From: Prevotella sp. | GTDB taxonomy: Bacteria > Bacteroidota > Bacteroidia > Bacteroidales > Muribaculaceae | Direction of reading: 5' to 3' | Length of the DNA stretch: 64,000 nucleotides | Assembly: GCA_023662865.1 (NCBI GenBank) | Contig: JAMPIK010000002.1 | Location: 124,001 to 188,000 of the forward strand | Shown: positions 16,444 through 25,580 of the stretch, in pieces | Layout of the letters: each line of letters begins with the position of its first letter | How positions within the stretch are numbered: position 1 is the first letter of the stretch | The notes under the pieces: generated by a model | What the model was told of the DNA's origin: nothing | The model's input: the letters and a program-made list of their open reading frames with translations, nothing else | The model's database searches: none | Translations under genes and position numbers: made by a program

Positions 16444-17325
16444 TTATATGAATAATTCATCGTAATCTTTGTGTAAATATCTGTTGGTGGCTGTAAAGGC
16501 CGACATGGCGCAGAGCAATCCGCCGGCTATGGCCAATGAGATACAGACAGAGGCCGTTTCCACCGTGCTCAAATAGTGAGCCAATTCCGGCATTTGAGTC
16601 TCACGCACAAAACCGATAAATCCGGCCAGAATACTTCCGGCAAGCAAACCGGCCAATATGCCGGCCCCCAAATTGCCAAGCACGAACGGGCGGCGTATGA
16701 AGCCCGGTCTTGCCCCGACCAACTGCATGGTATGTATGGTGAAGCGACGGGAATAGATTGTGAGGAGCACCGTATTGTTAATCAACACAAAAGAGATTGC
16801 AATCATAGCCACCGCCACAATAGAGAGTATGAGCATTGTGCGCGAGAAGAAAGAGTCCATGGAGTCAATCACCTCGCTGTCCGGCATAACCACCTCTTCC
16901 ACCCCGGTCTTTTCCTTCAGCTCCTTCTCAACCTTGGCGATAGAGTCCGGCACGGTATATTCCGACTTCAAGGAAAGAGTGATTTCGGGAGTAAAGAAGT
17001 TATACCCGGCAATTTCCTCCACCTTGTCGCCGGTCGACTCGTCCCAATCGGCAAGAGCCTGCTCCTTGGTAATCAGCGAAGCGGCATTTACAAACGGGCG
17101 GCTTTGCAGCACGCGCATCAGGGAGTCGGCTTGCGCATTGCTCACAGAGTCGGTCATTACAAGGCTGACCTCCTGTTGTTGCTTCACCTCCTTGGCAGTG
17201 TTGCGTGCCGACATTCCCAACAGGCAAATAGCACCGATTAGTACCAACAGCATGGTCACACTCACAATAGTAGTGAAATGTGCTGCCCAATATGATATTT
17301 TTACATCTCTGCGTTTCTTACTCAT
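16444..17325 (-). CDS. ftsX: cell division protein FtsX (ABC-type permease)
   Basis: 293 residues from ATG 17325. A basic N-terminus (MSKKRRDVKISYW) leads into helix 1, then a periplasmic domain (about 50-165) and three C-terminal helices. FtsX with FtsE controls peptidoglycan hydrolases at the septum; ftsE is not adjacent here, which is usual in Bacteroidetes. The last helical part includes NNTVLLTIYSRRFTIHTMQLVGARPGFIRRPFV, typical of FtsX. It is the first gene of the operon. Confidence 0.92.
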   Translation of the reverse strand: MSKKRRDVKISYWAAHFTTIVSVTMLLVLIGAICLLGMSARNTAKEVKQQQEVSLVMTDSVSNAQADSLMRVLQSRPFVNAASLITKEQALADWDESTGDKVEEIAGYNFFTPEITLSLKSEYTVPDSIAKVEKELKEKTGVEEVVMPDSEVIDSMDSFFSRTMLILSIVAVAMIAISFVLINNTVLLTIYSRRFTIHTMQLVGARPGFIRRPFVLGNLGAGILAGLLAGSILAGFIGFVRETQMPELAHYLSTVETASVCISLAIAGGLLCAMSAFTATNRYLHKDYDELFI

Positions 17326-17513
17326 AATCAAAGGAATAACGACTCATTCGGGGGCAGGTTGCAATCAGAGCCGATTTTCCGACTGCAAAGATACAACATT
17401 CGCACCCCCTTTGTCAATAGTTTGCCCTCTTTTTTTACCCCGAACCCCTAAAAATTATATTTTCCGAGGTGGGGGGGGACTTTCATTAAAAGGTTTAAAA
17501 AAATTAAGAAAAA

Positions 17514-17546
17514 TTTGGTTTATAAAAATAAAAATCCATAACTTTG
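17514..17546 (+). promoter_or_regulatory. orphan consensus promoter with overlapping palindrome
   Basis: TTTG at 17514-17517, a 21-base spacer, then TAACTTTG at 17539-17546 on the plus strand. CTTTGCA and TGCAAAG (17542-17556, one central base) form a palindrome over the -7 element and presumed start. Flanking annotated genes are all on the minus strand, so it must drive the small ORF at 17618 or an untranslated RNA. Confidence 0.6.
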
Positions 17547-17617
17547 CAATGCAAAGCATAAACACATACATATCTTGAGAATGCATTATTTAATGGAGAA
17601 ATAACAGTAGACTAACT

Positions 17618-17773
17618 ATGAAGAACGAAAATATGCTACGTGTGAAACCAATTTTTTTCGTAATTGCCGCTTTATGGGTGTATGAGAATATGCCGTTTTT
17701 TCAGGGTTTTATTCTTTTCTCAATGCAAAAATCCGGGTCGCACACAAATATTTGTGGGCGACCTGTGAATTAG
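17618..17773 (+). CDS. 51-residue ORF behind an orphan promoter
   Basis: ATG 17618 to TAG 17771-17773. The product starts MKNENMLRVKPIFFVIAALW and continues with YENMPFFQGFILFSMQKSG, so it has one moderately hydrophobic stretch of about 25 residues. In favour: a full consensus promoter some 70 bases upstream and a purine-rich GGAGAAATAA before the start. Against: the 3' end overlaps the hairpin that looks like the yeiH terminator. No family recognised. Confidence 0.35.
   Translation: MKNENMLRVKPIFFVIAALWVYENMPFFQGFILFSMQKSGSHTNICGRPVN
17736..17763 (-). terminator. terminator of the yeiH-like gene
   Basis: A 28-base near-perfect palindrome with one mismatched pair: GGTCGC-A-CACAAAT / ATTTGTG-G-GCGACC. 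On the minus strand it lies 40 bases after the transporter stop and is followed by CGGATTTTT. Confidence 0.6.
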
Positions 17774-17803
17774 GGAGACGTGGTTTTCGGGTGGAGCCGG
17801 GGG

Positions 17804-18829
17804 TTATTCGGTTACGTTCATTACTACGAAGAAGCTTAGTACGGCTATTATTATCCACAGGAGGATGGCGAGCACGAGGGGCTTGGCGCCTACTTTGCGC
17901 ACTACGCTCAGCGAGAGACTGGCTCCTATGGCAAACAAAACTACTACAAGTGCTTTCTTTGCGCATACCACGATAATGTGATATACTTCCTGCATACCGG
18001 CAAGTGCATCGCCTGACAATATATTCGGGGTGTAGGTGTTTACTACCATCGCCAACACAAAATAGAAGATAAACCAAGGAATATTAACCTTGCGTTTCTC
18101 TCCCGGGGCGGCTTGTGTGCGTTCCTCTCGGCCGAAGTACCACATTGTGAAGAATGCCAGGGGTATAATCCACAGAGCGCGAGTGCATTTAATCAAGGTT
18201 GCTATCTCGCAGGCTTCGGCACCGTAAGCATCACCGGCACCCACTACCGAAGAGGTGTCGTGAATGGCTATCGCCGCCCATGTGCCGAACTGGCTTTGAC
18301 TCATCTCAAAGTAGTGACCAAGAGGGGGAAACAGGAAGAGGGCGATGGCGTTGAGTATGAAGATAACGCCCAGACTCACTGCCATTTCGTGTTCGTTGGC
18401 TTTCACAACGGGGCCGACTGCAGCTATCGCACTGCCACCGCATATGGCTGTACCGGAGGAGATGAGGTAACTGCTCTTCTCGTTGATTTTCATCATTTTG
18501 CCAAGCATAATTCCGGCAAACATGACAATAACTACCGATGCTACCGTAAACAACATTCCGTCTGCACCGCTCTTGAGGGATTGTATCAGGTTCATGCCGA
18601 AGCCGAGTCCTACAACAGATACTTGCAGCAGGTATTTTGACAGTTTCTTGTTGAATTTGGGGCATGGTGTGCCGAACACAAAAGCGAAAATCAGACCTAA
18701 AAACAGTGCTATTGCCGGAGTGACCAACGGGTCGCCCGTAGATGAAAACATCTCAAACGGAACAAGCAGCAATACAAGGAGTATCCAATAGAGCGCTTTT
18801 CCCAATTTCTTCATAGTTAATGCAGACAT
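17804..18829 (-). CDS. YeiH/UPF0324 family putative sulfate exporter
   Basis: 341 residues (an internal ATG at 18814 is an alternative start). About ten membrane helices are visible. Family signatures: GLIFAFVFGTPCPKFNKKLSKYLLQ, VGLGFGMNLIQ, ISSGTAICGGSAIAAVGPVVKA and AIAIHDTSSVVGAGDAYG. Members are annotated as YeiH or 'putative sulfate exporter'; the real substrate is not settled. It starts 9 bases after the flippase stop, so they are likely co-transcribed. Confidence 0.88.
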   Translation of the reverse strand: MSALTMKKLGKALYWILLVLLLVPFEMFSSTGDPLVTPAIALFLGLIFAFVFGTPCPKFNKKLSKYLLQVSVVGLGFGMNLIQSLKSGADGMLFTVASVVIVMFAGIMLGKMMKINEKSSYLISSGTAICGGSAIAAVGPVVKANEHEMAVSLGVIFILNAIALFLFPPLGHYFEMSQSQFGTWAAIAIHDTSSVVGAGDAYGAEACEIATLIKCTRALWIIPLAFFTMWYFGREERTQAAPGEKRKVNIPWFIFYFVLAMVVNTYTPNILSGDALAGMQEVYHIIVVCAKKALVVVLFAIGASLSLSVVRKVGAKPLVLAILLWIIIAVLSFFVVMNVTE

Positions 18830-18838
18830 GATATTTTT

Positions 18839-20287
18839 TTATTTCTTTTTGAATATATACGCTTTGGCTTCTTTAAGCATAGGGTCTTTTGTAATGGACA
18901 GAATGCCGAGATAAATTATAAATCCGGCGATTGCTTGAATTGCCAGTTCAAGCATGGCGTTTGCAAAGGCTCCGGTGAGCAGCCATGCCGCGGCCATTGC
19001 CACAATGGATGCAAACAGGTAGAATGACATTCCGCAGGTGAGTATTCGCAGATTGTAACCGGTTGCTCTTGAAGTGATTGCAAGTACGGCAAACCATGTT
19101 GCAGCTCCCGCCCCGAGTTGTCCCCACACAAGCAGTTTCAATGAGTCGGTCCATATTGTCAAGCCTATGGCGGCAAGTGTGGCCACATCTTTCACAATCT
19201 CAATTATCACGAGGGTTCTCGCATATCCCAAAGAAAGCAGGTAATTGTTATAAAGCGAGCACATCACGGTCAGTGCTCCTCTTGCCACAAGAATTTGAAA
19301 CAGGACTATGGCACTGTCCCATTTCGCCCCGAAAAGGGTATGGAATATTGCCGGTGCCATTACGGCCAACCCTCCCATGAAAGGGAATACCATGAAGGCT
19401 GTGAGCCGGTTGAGCTTATATATAGTAGAGAGGTATTGCTCCCTGTCGTCTTGATAACGCGACAACAGTGGCACGAAGGTTGCCATAAAGATTTGCGACA
19501 GGCTTGCACTCCCCATTTTGCTCCATTTGTCGGCTTGGGTGTAATCTCCGAGTGCTGTCAAACTGTACCAAGCTCCTATTATAAAAGGATAAATGTTTAA
19601 GAATACGGTGTTGAGAAATGATGTGGAGAATACTCCCAATCCTACGCGGTAAATGCTTTTCAGAGACTCCGGACTGAAACAGAGTTGTGGCCGCCATGAA
19701 GATGCAATCCACAGCCAACCGGTGCGTATCACTGCCATTACAATGGTCTGCCATACAAGAGCCCATGCTCCCCACCCGGCAAGAGCCAGCCATATTCCCG
19801 CTGCGCCGCTTATTGTGAGTGCCGTAAGGTTGGACACTGCTATTCTTTTTACTGTCATGGCTTTCATCAGCAGGTTTGTCTGGACAATTCCTAACCCGTT
19901 GATAACGAAGCTGAGAAACATTACGCGGCTCAGCGGAATGAGCCGAGCGTCTTTCTGAAATATGTATGCCAACAAGGGAGCGCAGAAATACAGCACGATA
20001 TAAAGGACTCCTGCCACAATGAGATTGAACCAAAAGACGGTGCTGTAATCGCGGTTGTCAGGCTGTTTTTTTTGTAAAAGTGCACTTCCGAAGCCACTGT
20101 CTACAAATATAGTTGCGAAGGCTTGAAACACCAATATCGCCCCGACAAGGCCGAAGTCTTCTTTGGGCAATACGTTGGCCAAAATCACTCCTGTAACGGC
20201 ATATAATATCTGAGAGGAAAAGCGATCGATGCTGTTCCACTTCAGAGTGCCGACGGTTTTGCGCTTTATGTCTGTTTCGTTGTTCAA
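18839..20287 (-). CDS. lipopolysaccharide/polysaccharide flippase (MOP superfamily)
   Basis: 482 residues, about twelve to fourteen helices. The N-terminal GTLKWNSIDRFSSQILYAVTGVILANVLPKEDFGLVGAILVFQAFATIFVDSGFGSALLQKK is the Wzx/WzxC-type start. Expected to move lipid-linked glycans across the inner membrane. No glycosyltransferases lie next to it, so the cargo is unknown. It overlaps the DUF2807 gene by 4 bases (ATGA). Confidence 0.9.
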   Translation of the reverse strand: MNNETDIKRKTVGTLKWNSIDRFSSQILYAVTGVILANVLPKEDFGLVGAILVFQAFATIFVDSGFGSALLQKKQPDNRDYSTVFWFNLIVAGVLYIVLYFCAPLLAYIFQKDARLIPLSRVMFLSFVINGLGIVQTNLLMKAMTVKRIAVSNLTALTISGAAGIWLALAGWGAWALVWQTIVMAVIRTGWLWIASSWRPQLCFSPESLKSIYRVGLGVFSTSFLNTVFLNIYPFIIGAWYSLTALGDYTQADKWSKMGSASLSQIFMATFVPLLSRYQDDREQYLSTIYKLNRLTAFMVFPFMGGLAVMAPAIFHTLFGAKWDSAIVLFQILVARGALTVMCSLYNNYLLSLGYARTLVIIEIVKDVATLAAIGLTIWTDSLKLLVWGQLGAGAATWFAVLAITSRATGYNLRILTCGMSFYLFASIVAMAAAWLLTGAFANAMLELAIQAIAGFIIYLGILSITKDPMLKEAKAYIFKKK

Positions 20288-20982
20288 TCTTCTTTTACAA
20301 GTTTGCCTATGCCTTGCTTCTTAATCTGTTTCGGATTGCCGCTGTAATAGACGGTTGTCGATCCTAAACCTTTAAGTTTCAGCTCATCAATCGGCTTGCA
20401 GTGAATTTCGCCTGCGCCGAATACGTGGCAAGTCACCTTGGTAGCTTCCAGTCCGTTGCCGTCAATCTTGCCGTTGCCGGCCACTTTGAACAGAGCATCG
20501 GCGGCTTTGCCGTTAATCTTAATTGTGCCGTGTCCGGTCATGGACGCTGCCGACACTTTATGGGTGTCAATATCAATCAGTTCCAATGTGCCATTGCCAA
20601 ATAGGGTTGCTTTCAATTCAGCGATGCGCGGCAGTTCGGTAATTTGTACTTTTTTCGCAGAAGATGATTCCACTTCTGTGAGAAATTCGGAGAAGACGTA
20701 TACCGTGGGCAAATCTATTTCCTTGCCAATGTAGTCCGGAGCAATTTCTACCGTAAGCTTTCCTTTTCCATTGTTTTCGAACATCAATGCGCCGGCCAAA
20801 TTGTCGGGACATTCGAAAGTGGCAGTGCCGTTGCGGCTCGGGTCACATTTATATACAACATTAATATTGTCGGACACTTTAAGTTTGGTGAACTCATTGG
20901 TGTTTACCTTATATTCCTTTGACGATGCACAGAATGTGCAAGCCGCAATCATTAGTACAATATTTAATACTCGTCTTAACAT
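20284..20982 (-). CDS. DUF2807 (head GIN domain) secreted protein
   Basis: 232 residues with an N-terminal signal sequence (MLRRVLNIVLMIAACTFCASS). The rest is a beta-helix-like series of short strands ('FRxLKVSDNINVVYKCD', 'ELKATLFGNGTLELIDID', 'GAGEIHCKPIDELKLKGLGSTTVYYSGNPK') characteristic of the putative auto-transporter/head-GIN DUF2807 family. The role is unknown; exported or envelope-associated. It starts 10 bases downstream of dusB's stop region and overlaps the flippase gene by 4 bases. Confidence 0.85.
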   Translation of the reverse strand: MLRRVLNIVLMIAACTFCASSKEYKVNTNEFTKLKVSDNINVVYKCDPSRNGTATFECPDNLAGALMFENNGKGKLTVEIAPDYIGKEIDLPTVYVFSEFLTEVESSSAKKVQITELPRIAELKATLFGNGTLELIDIDTHKVSAASMTGHGTIKINGKAADALFKVAGNGKIDGNGLEATKVTCHVFGAGEIHCKPIDELKLKGLGSTTVYYSGNPKQIKKQGIGKLVKED

Positions 20983-20992
20983 AATGCAATTA

Positions 20993-21973
20993 TCAGATGA
21001 GGAATTTTTCTTCTATTTCATCAAGTATATCGTTCAGTTCGGAGAGGGTGTCGGCGCGAAGCATACGTATGCGTGTTTCGCGGAAATTGGGTATTCCTTT
21101 AAACAAAGGAGTGGCTGCCAAATGGCGGCGAATGTGAAGTATGCCGCGGTACTCGTCAATGCGCTCCACACTCTCCCTAATCTGCCGCCGGAGCAGAGAT
21201 ATCTTTTCCGAAACAGGCAGATTTAATCGGGAGCCGGTACCGATGAAATGGCGGATCTCCTTAAATATCCAGGGAGCACCGATTGCGGCGCGACCTACCA
21301 TGATACCGTCTACTCCGTACTGCTTGAAACGCTCTGCGGCTTGCTCGGGAGTGGTGACATCGCCGTTGCCTATCAGCGGAATTTGAAAATCGGGATTGGC
21401 CTTCAATTCGCCGATGAGAGTCCAGTCTGCCTGTCCGGTGTACATCTGGCTGCGTGTGCGTCCGTGCACGGTAAGAGCCTTGATGCCGCAATCTTGCAGT
21501 TGCATACCCAAATCTGTAATTATCTTATGCTCGCAGTCCCAGCCCAAACGGGTTTTCACAGTCACCGGGATGCTGACGGCGTTTACAACGCGCCGGGTTA
21601 TATCCAGCAGCTTGGGCACATCGCGAAGCATACCGCTCCCGGCTCCTTTGCCGGCTACCTTTTTTACCGGGCAACCGAAGTTGATGTCGATAATGTCCGG
21701 TCCGGCTTGCTCTACAATCTTGGCGGCATCTACCATGGCCTCGGCCTCTCGCCCGTAAATCTGGATTGCAACCGGGCGTTCGGCATTATTGATTGTCAGC
21801 TTGCGAGTCGTGGAAGCTATGTCGCGCACCAGTGCTTCGGACGACACAAACTCAGTGTAAACCGAAGACGCTCCCATCTCGCGGCAAATAAGCCGAAACG
21901 ACGGGTCGGTGACATCTTCCATGGGCGCAAGCGATACCGGCCTTTCTCCCAAATCAATCTCAGCTATCTTCAT
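20993..21973 (-). CDS. dusB: tRNA dihydrouridine synthase DusB
   Basis: 326 residues, an FMN TIM-barrel. Signatures: LAPMEDVTDPSFRLICRE at the start, DINFGCPVKKVAGKGAGSGML with the catalytic Cys near residue 100, VTVKTRLGWD, TVHGRTRSQMYTG, GNGDVTTPEQA and GIMVGRAAIGAPWIF. It reduces specific uridines of tRNA D-loops. It lies 6 bases after the M16 peptidase gene in a minus-strand run. Confidence 0.93.
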   Translation of the reverse strand: MKIAEIDLGERPVSLAPMEDVTDPSFRLICREMGASSVYTEFVSSEALVRDIASTTRKLTINNAERPVAIQIYGREAEAMVDAAKIVEQAGPDIIDINFGCPVKKVAGKGAGSGMLRDVPKLLDITRRVVNAVSIPVTVKTRLGWDCEHKIITDLGMQLQDCGIKALTVHGRTRSQMYTGQADWTLIGELKANPDFQIPLIGNGDVTTPEQAAERFKQYGVDGIMVGRAAIGAPWIFKEIRHFIGTGSRLNLPVSEKISLLRRQIRESVERIDEYRGILHIRRHLAATPLFKGIPNFRETRIRMLRADTLSELNDILDEIEEKFLI

Positions 21974-21979
21974 TTTGCT

Positions 21980-23248
21980 TTATTTCATTGTCAATGCACT
22001 CAGGCCGCGCTCGCAAATCAGCGCAGCCACTTCCTGTATATGTTCGGGTGCAAGATTTAATAATTCGCGGCGAGTATACTCCGCGTCAAGCACTTTGCCG
22101 TAATATAAAACCGATTTTCCCAAATTCATGGCGCTATTTTCTGCATACGATGCCGCTACCTCAAGTTGACCGAGATATTGACGGCGAGCAGCATCAAAAA
22201 CACGCGATTTCATCGGTGTTTCCGCTAATGCTTCGAGCTTATTGCGCACTATACGTTTGCACGCTTTTATATGCTCTGCATCGCATCCGAAGTACACCAT
22301 AAACATACCGCAATCACTCAATAATGCCAACATGGATTCTACTGTGTACACATATCCGCGTTTCTCGCGAAGTTCGCGGTTGAGCACTGAATTCATTGCC
22401 GGACCGCCCAAATAGTTGTTCAACAGAAGCAGTGCGTACCTGCGCGGGTCGTGTCGGTCAAACACTCGCGCTCCCATCAGCGTATGGCTTTGGTGCAGGT
22501 CTTTTATAAGTGTCTTGTCAAAAGGCTTATATATTTCCGGAGTGTGCTTGCGGTTGGCTGATTGGACCTTCTCTCTGTTTATTTCGCTGAAATATTTTTC
22601 AGCCCAATGTATTACCTTTTTTGCCGGGTCTGTGCCTACACAATACAACACAATATTCTCGGCCGTGTAATACTTGTCTACAAAGTTCCGGCAGTCAGCA
22701 CTTGTCAGTCCTTTCACGCTCTGCCGAGTGCCCAAAATATTATGCCCCAAAGGGGAGTCGGCATACATCAAATCCTCAAATTCATCGAAGATTGACTCTG
22801 CCGGATTATCCAGATAAGAGTTGATTTCATCAATAACCACCTCTTTCTCTCGCTCCAATTCTTCGGCCGGGAAATTGCAGTGCAAACATAAGTCCGCAAG
22901 CAAATCAATTGCCCTTTCCGTAAACCCGGAGGGAGCTATCGTGTAAATCAAAGTTTCCTCTTTTGTGGTATACGCATTGAGCTCGCCGCCTACACTCTCC
23001 ATACGCGAGGAGATGTTGTGGCTGCGTCTGTTTGTTGTGCCTTTAAAAATGGTGTGCTCAACAAAATGTGCAAGTCCGCTCTCATCATGGGCAGGCTTGT
23101 TTGCGAGGGAAATGTTGCCAAATACCGCTGATTCATCGCGTGTGCCGACACCGATTGCCAATCCGCAGAACGTCACGCCGGGTCTTTGAGCGGTGACAAT
23201 TCGCAGTCCGTTGCTTAATTGATATATTTCAGGTTTGGATAACTGCAT
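21980..23248 (-). CDS. M16 family zinc metallopeptidase
   Basis: 422 residues from ATG 23248 (MQLSKPEIYQLSNGLRIV); a longer reading would cross AT-rich upstream sequence. The zinc site is inverted HxxEH in GLAHFVEHTIFKGT, with the downstream Glu in EKEVVIDEINSY. The second M16 half follows (about 190-380), so this is a one-chain, mitochondrial-processing-peptidase-like protein. No signal peptide. Substrate unknown. It is the first gene of a minus-strand run including dusB. Confidence 0.92.
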   Translation of the reverse strand: MQLSKPEIYQLSNGLRIVTAQRPGVTFCGLAIGVGTRDESAVFGNISLANKPAHDESGLAHFVEHTIFKGTTNRRSHNISSRMESVGGELNAYTTKEETLIYTIAPSGFTERAIDLLADLCLHCNFPAEELEREKEVVIDEINSYLDNPAESIFDEFEDLMYADSPLGHNILGTRQSVKGLTSADCRNFVDKYYTAENIVLYCVGTDPAKKVIHWAEKYFSEINREKVQSANRKHTPEIYKPFDKTLIKDLHQSHTLMGARVFDRHDPRRYALLLLNNYLGGPAMNSVLNRELREKRGYVYTVESMLALLSDCGMFMVYFGCDAEHIKACKRIVRNKLEALAETPMKSRVFDAARRQYLGQLEVAASYAENSAMNLGKSVLYYGKVLDAEYTRRELLNLAPEHIQEVAALICERGLSALTMK

Positions 23249-23361
23249 CGCTGAGCATTTTTTATTAGACTCACTCTGATTTCCACTCTGCAAATTTAAT
23301 ATTTTTTTCGCTACCCTACAAACAAGTGATTTCACACTGCCGGTTCAATACGTCCCGGTAT

Positions 23362-23392
23362 TTTGAAATGTCACGGCATTTGCCTAATTTTG
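23362..23392 (+). promoter_or_regulatory. promoter of the DUF6377 gene
   Basis: TTTG 23362-23365, a 19-base spacer, TAATTTTG 23385-23392. The start codon at 23404 lies only 11 bases past the -7 element, so the mRNA leader should be very short. Confidence 0.75.
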
Positions 23393-23403
23393 TAGAATAA
23401 ATT

Positions 23404-25050
23404 ATGAATACTCACATGATAAATTTATACTACATATTTCATTGCATTCAGTGTCAGAAATTGCGAAAAATTTCCCTTTTCATCGGGATTTTTCTCATAT
23501 TTGCAGCATGCTCCTCCTCCGATAAATCGGTAGGGATAGACAATGAACTCGACAAGCTGGACGAGTGCCTGACCGACTCACGGAATTATGACAACAAAAA
23601 GCATAACAAAATCGAGCAATTCAAAAAGCAGCTGAAAGAAACTCCGGATTCAAATGTCTCAAGGCGTTGGCAATTGCTGATGGATTTAGGTAAGCAATAC
23701 AGAGCTTTTTGCTCGGACTCTTCTGCGTATTTTTACAATTCTGCATACCGGCTCGCTGAAGAAAATAATATGAGAGCCAATTCAGTAGACAGTAAAATAA
23801 ACTTAGCTTATGCAAGAGGATCTGCTGGTCTGTTTACATTGTCGCTGATTGCTTTAAATCAAATAGATACGGCACTGCTTACCCCACAACAAAAACTTCA
23901 TTATGCGTCCGTTGCCCGGCAACTGTTTTCCTATATGGACGAATACGCCAAAGGACCCACACATTTCAATGAGTATCAGAAATATACGGAAAAGGGACTG
24001 TATTATGAGCAATATCTGATTTCAAACCTTGAGGAAGACGATTTGTATCGCAAATTCCTGCAGGCTCAGAAGTTGCACCGCGACGGTAATTATTCGTCTG
24101 CCCGCAATATAGCCCATGAAATTTTGAATAAAGTGCCGGAAGATGAGAACCTTTACGGTATGACCGCATATCTCGCTGCTCAAATTGCCGGCTCCGAGGG
24201 TAATGACACGGAATATGGTAAATACCTCGCGCTGGCATCAATGAGTGATGTTAAAGCCGGGGTGAAAGAAACCATGGCTTTGCCGGCATTGGCTAAATGG
24301 CTGTACAACAAGGGCGAAGTAGATAGAGCGTATCGATATATCAATGCCTCGCTCGAAGATGCCATGACATCGAATGCGCGTATGCGTACAGTACAGATTG
24401 CTACATTGCTGCCAATGGTTGACGATGCTTACCGCAAGAAAGTGTCTTCTTCGCGCGATGAACTAATGCTTTATCTTGCTCTTGTGATTGTACTCTTTGT
24501 ATTAGCCGGAGCGCTGCTCGTAATTGTGTTCCGAAACATGAAGCGCCTTTCAATAGCAAACAGCAAACTTGCCCGGCAGACAAAAATACAAGAATCATAT
24601 ATCGGGCACTTTTTGGGTCTTTGTTCCTCTTATTCCGATAAATTGGAGTCAATGCGCAATCTTGTAAAACGCAAAATTACTACCGGGGAAACCGAAGAAT
24701 TGCTCCGAATGTTGAAGGCCGGCAAATATACGGATCCGGAAAATGATGATTTCTTCGCAATTTTTGACGACACATTCCTTGATTTGTACCCGACATTTAT
24801 AGATGACCTCAACCGCCTGCTCAAGCCGGATTGCCGGATTGCATATAAAAAGGGTACTCCTCTCACTACCGAACTCAGGATATATGCCTTTGTCCGTCTC
24901 GGCGTTGAGGAAAGTGTGAAAATTGCCCAGATACTTCATTGTTCAGTGTCGACCATTTATACCTACCGCAACCGTATGCGAGGTCGAGCCACAAGCAGGG
25001 AAAGTTTTGAGCAAGACGTACTGAAATTAGGTACAGACACCAAGGAATAG
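23404..25050 (+). CDS. DUF6377 membrane-bound transcriptional regulator
   Basis: 548 residues. N-terminal hydrophobic segment with a lipobox-like FLIFAACSSS (Cys36). Then a helical, TPR-like sensing region (about 45-345), a transmembrane helix at about 354-376, a coiled linker, and a cytoplasmic C-terminal part. That last part reads FDDTFLDLYPTFIDDLNRLL, followed by a LuxR-like HTH (about 497-527: EESVKIAQILHCSVSTIYTYRNRMR). This matches the DUF6377 family of Bacteroidetes. The layout suggests a one-component sensor that spans the inner membrane and binds DNA directly. Its signal is unknown. Confidence 0.88.
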   Translation: MNTHMINLYYIFHCIQCQKLRKISLFIGIFLIFAACSSSDKSVGIDNELDKLDECLTDSRNYDNKKHNKIEQFKKQLKETPDSNVSRRWQLLMDLGKQYRAFCSDSSAYFYNSAYRLAEENNMRANSVDSKINLAYARGSAGLFTLSLIALNQIDTALLTPQQKLHYASVARQLFSYMDEYAKGPTHFNEYQKYTEKGLYYEQYLISNLEEDDLYRKFLQAQKLHRDGNYSSARNIAHEILNKVPEDENLYGMTAYLAAQIAGSEGNDTEYGKYLALASMSDVKAGVKETMALPALAKWLYNKGEVDRAYRYINASLEDAMTSNARMRTVQIATLLPMVDDAYRKKVSSSRDELMLYLALVIVLFVLAGALLVIVFRNMKRLSIANSKLARQTKIQESYIGHFLGLCSSYSDKLESMRNLVKRKITTGETEELLRMLKAGKYTDPENDDFFAIFDDTFLDLYPTFIDDLNRLLKPDCRIAYKKGTPLTTELRIYAFVRLGVEESVKIAQILHCSVSTIYTYRNRMRGRATSRESFEQDVLKLGTDTKE

Positions 25051-25202
25051 CAATGCAATCATAGCTTTGAAGCAAGATGACAGATTGAAAGATTTATAAT
25101 TTTTGCTGATACATACTTATATTTCTAAAATCATAAAATATTGACTTATAATATAATATGATTTTTAATACTTATATTTTTATTACAAATTAGTTTTAAC
25201 CC

Positions 25203-25498
25203 TTGACAGGGTTGATTTCTTGATGTAAATTTGCATTGTCAAAAAAATAAAACCATCGCTGTGCAAAACGCAGACAGCGACACACGAGAAGTTTTTATGA
25301 CACAGAGTACAGACAATTGCAACGTCTATAAAGATACAATAGTAGATTTTTCATATTCATAAGAGATATTACGGTAGAAAAGATTAGGTTAGTAATAAGA
25401 TATTCGTAAATAAATCGTTTATGTTAGGTTTGTAGAAAAATTTAAGAAGAAAGTTTTTGAGCTTCGGAAGGTTTGTGAAAACAGTCCGAAGTTTTTTT
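25203..25498 (+). ncRNA. candidate orphan small RNA
   Basis: On the plus strand, TTGA (25203-25206), a 19-base spacer and TAAATTTG (25226-25233) make a good promoter. A terminator at 25462-25498 closes the unit about 260 bases later. Between them is a hairpin CGCTGT/ACAGCG (25257-25279). The only ORF with a ribosome-site-like GAGAAG is 21 codons long (25297-25362, MTQSTDNCNVYKDTIVDFSYS). No larger gene on this strand begins before the terminator. I call it an untranslated RNA or a micro-protein mRNA. It is not RNase P, tmRNA or SRP RNA by eye; 6S RNA cannot be excluded. Confidence 0.45.
25462..25498 (+). terminator. intrinsic terminator of the orphan unit
   Basis: Stem CTTCGGA (25462-25468) / TCCGAAG (25485-25491) followed directly by seven T (25492-25498). 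On the opposite strand there is no T-run next to the stem, so it works rightward. Confidence 0.75.
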
Positions 25499-25522
25499 AT
25501 GCTTGCCAACGTGTAAAACATA

Positions 25523-25557
25523 CCGCGCACACTCGGCTGAATGCAAAGTGTGCGCGG
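25523..25557 (-). terminator. pfkA terminator hairpin
   Basis: A perfect 11-bp stem, CCGCGCACACT (25523-25533) / AGTGTGCGCGG (25547-25557), 23 bases after the pfkA stop. On the minus strand it is followed by TATGTTTTAC, a weak T-run. Confidence 0.6.
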
Positions 25558-25580
25558 AGATTACCTTTTGAACGTATATG

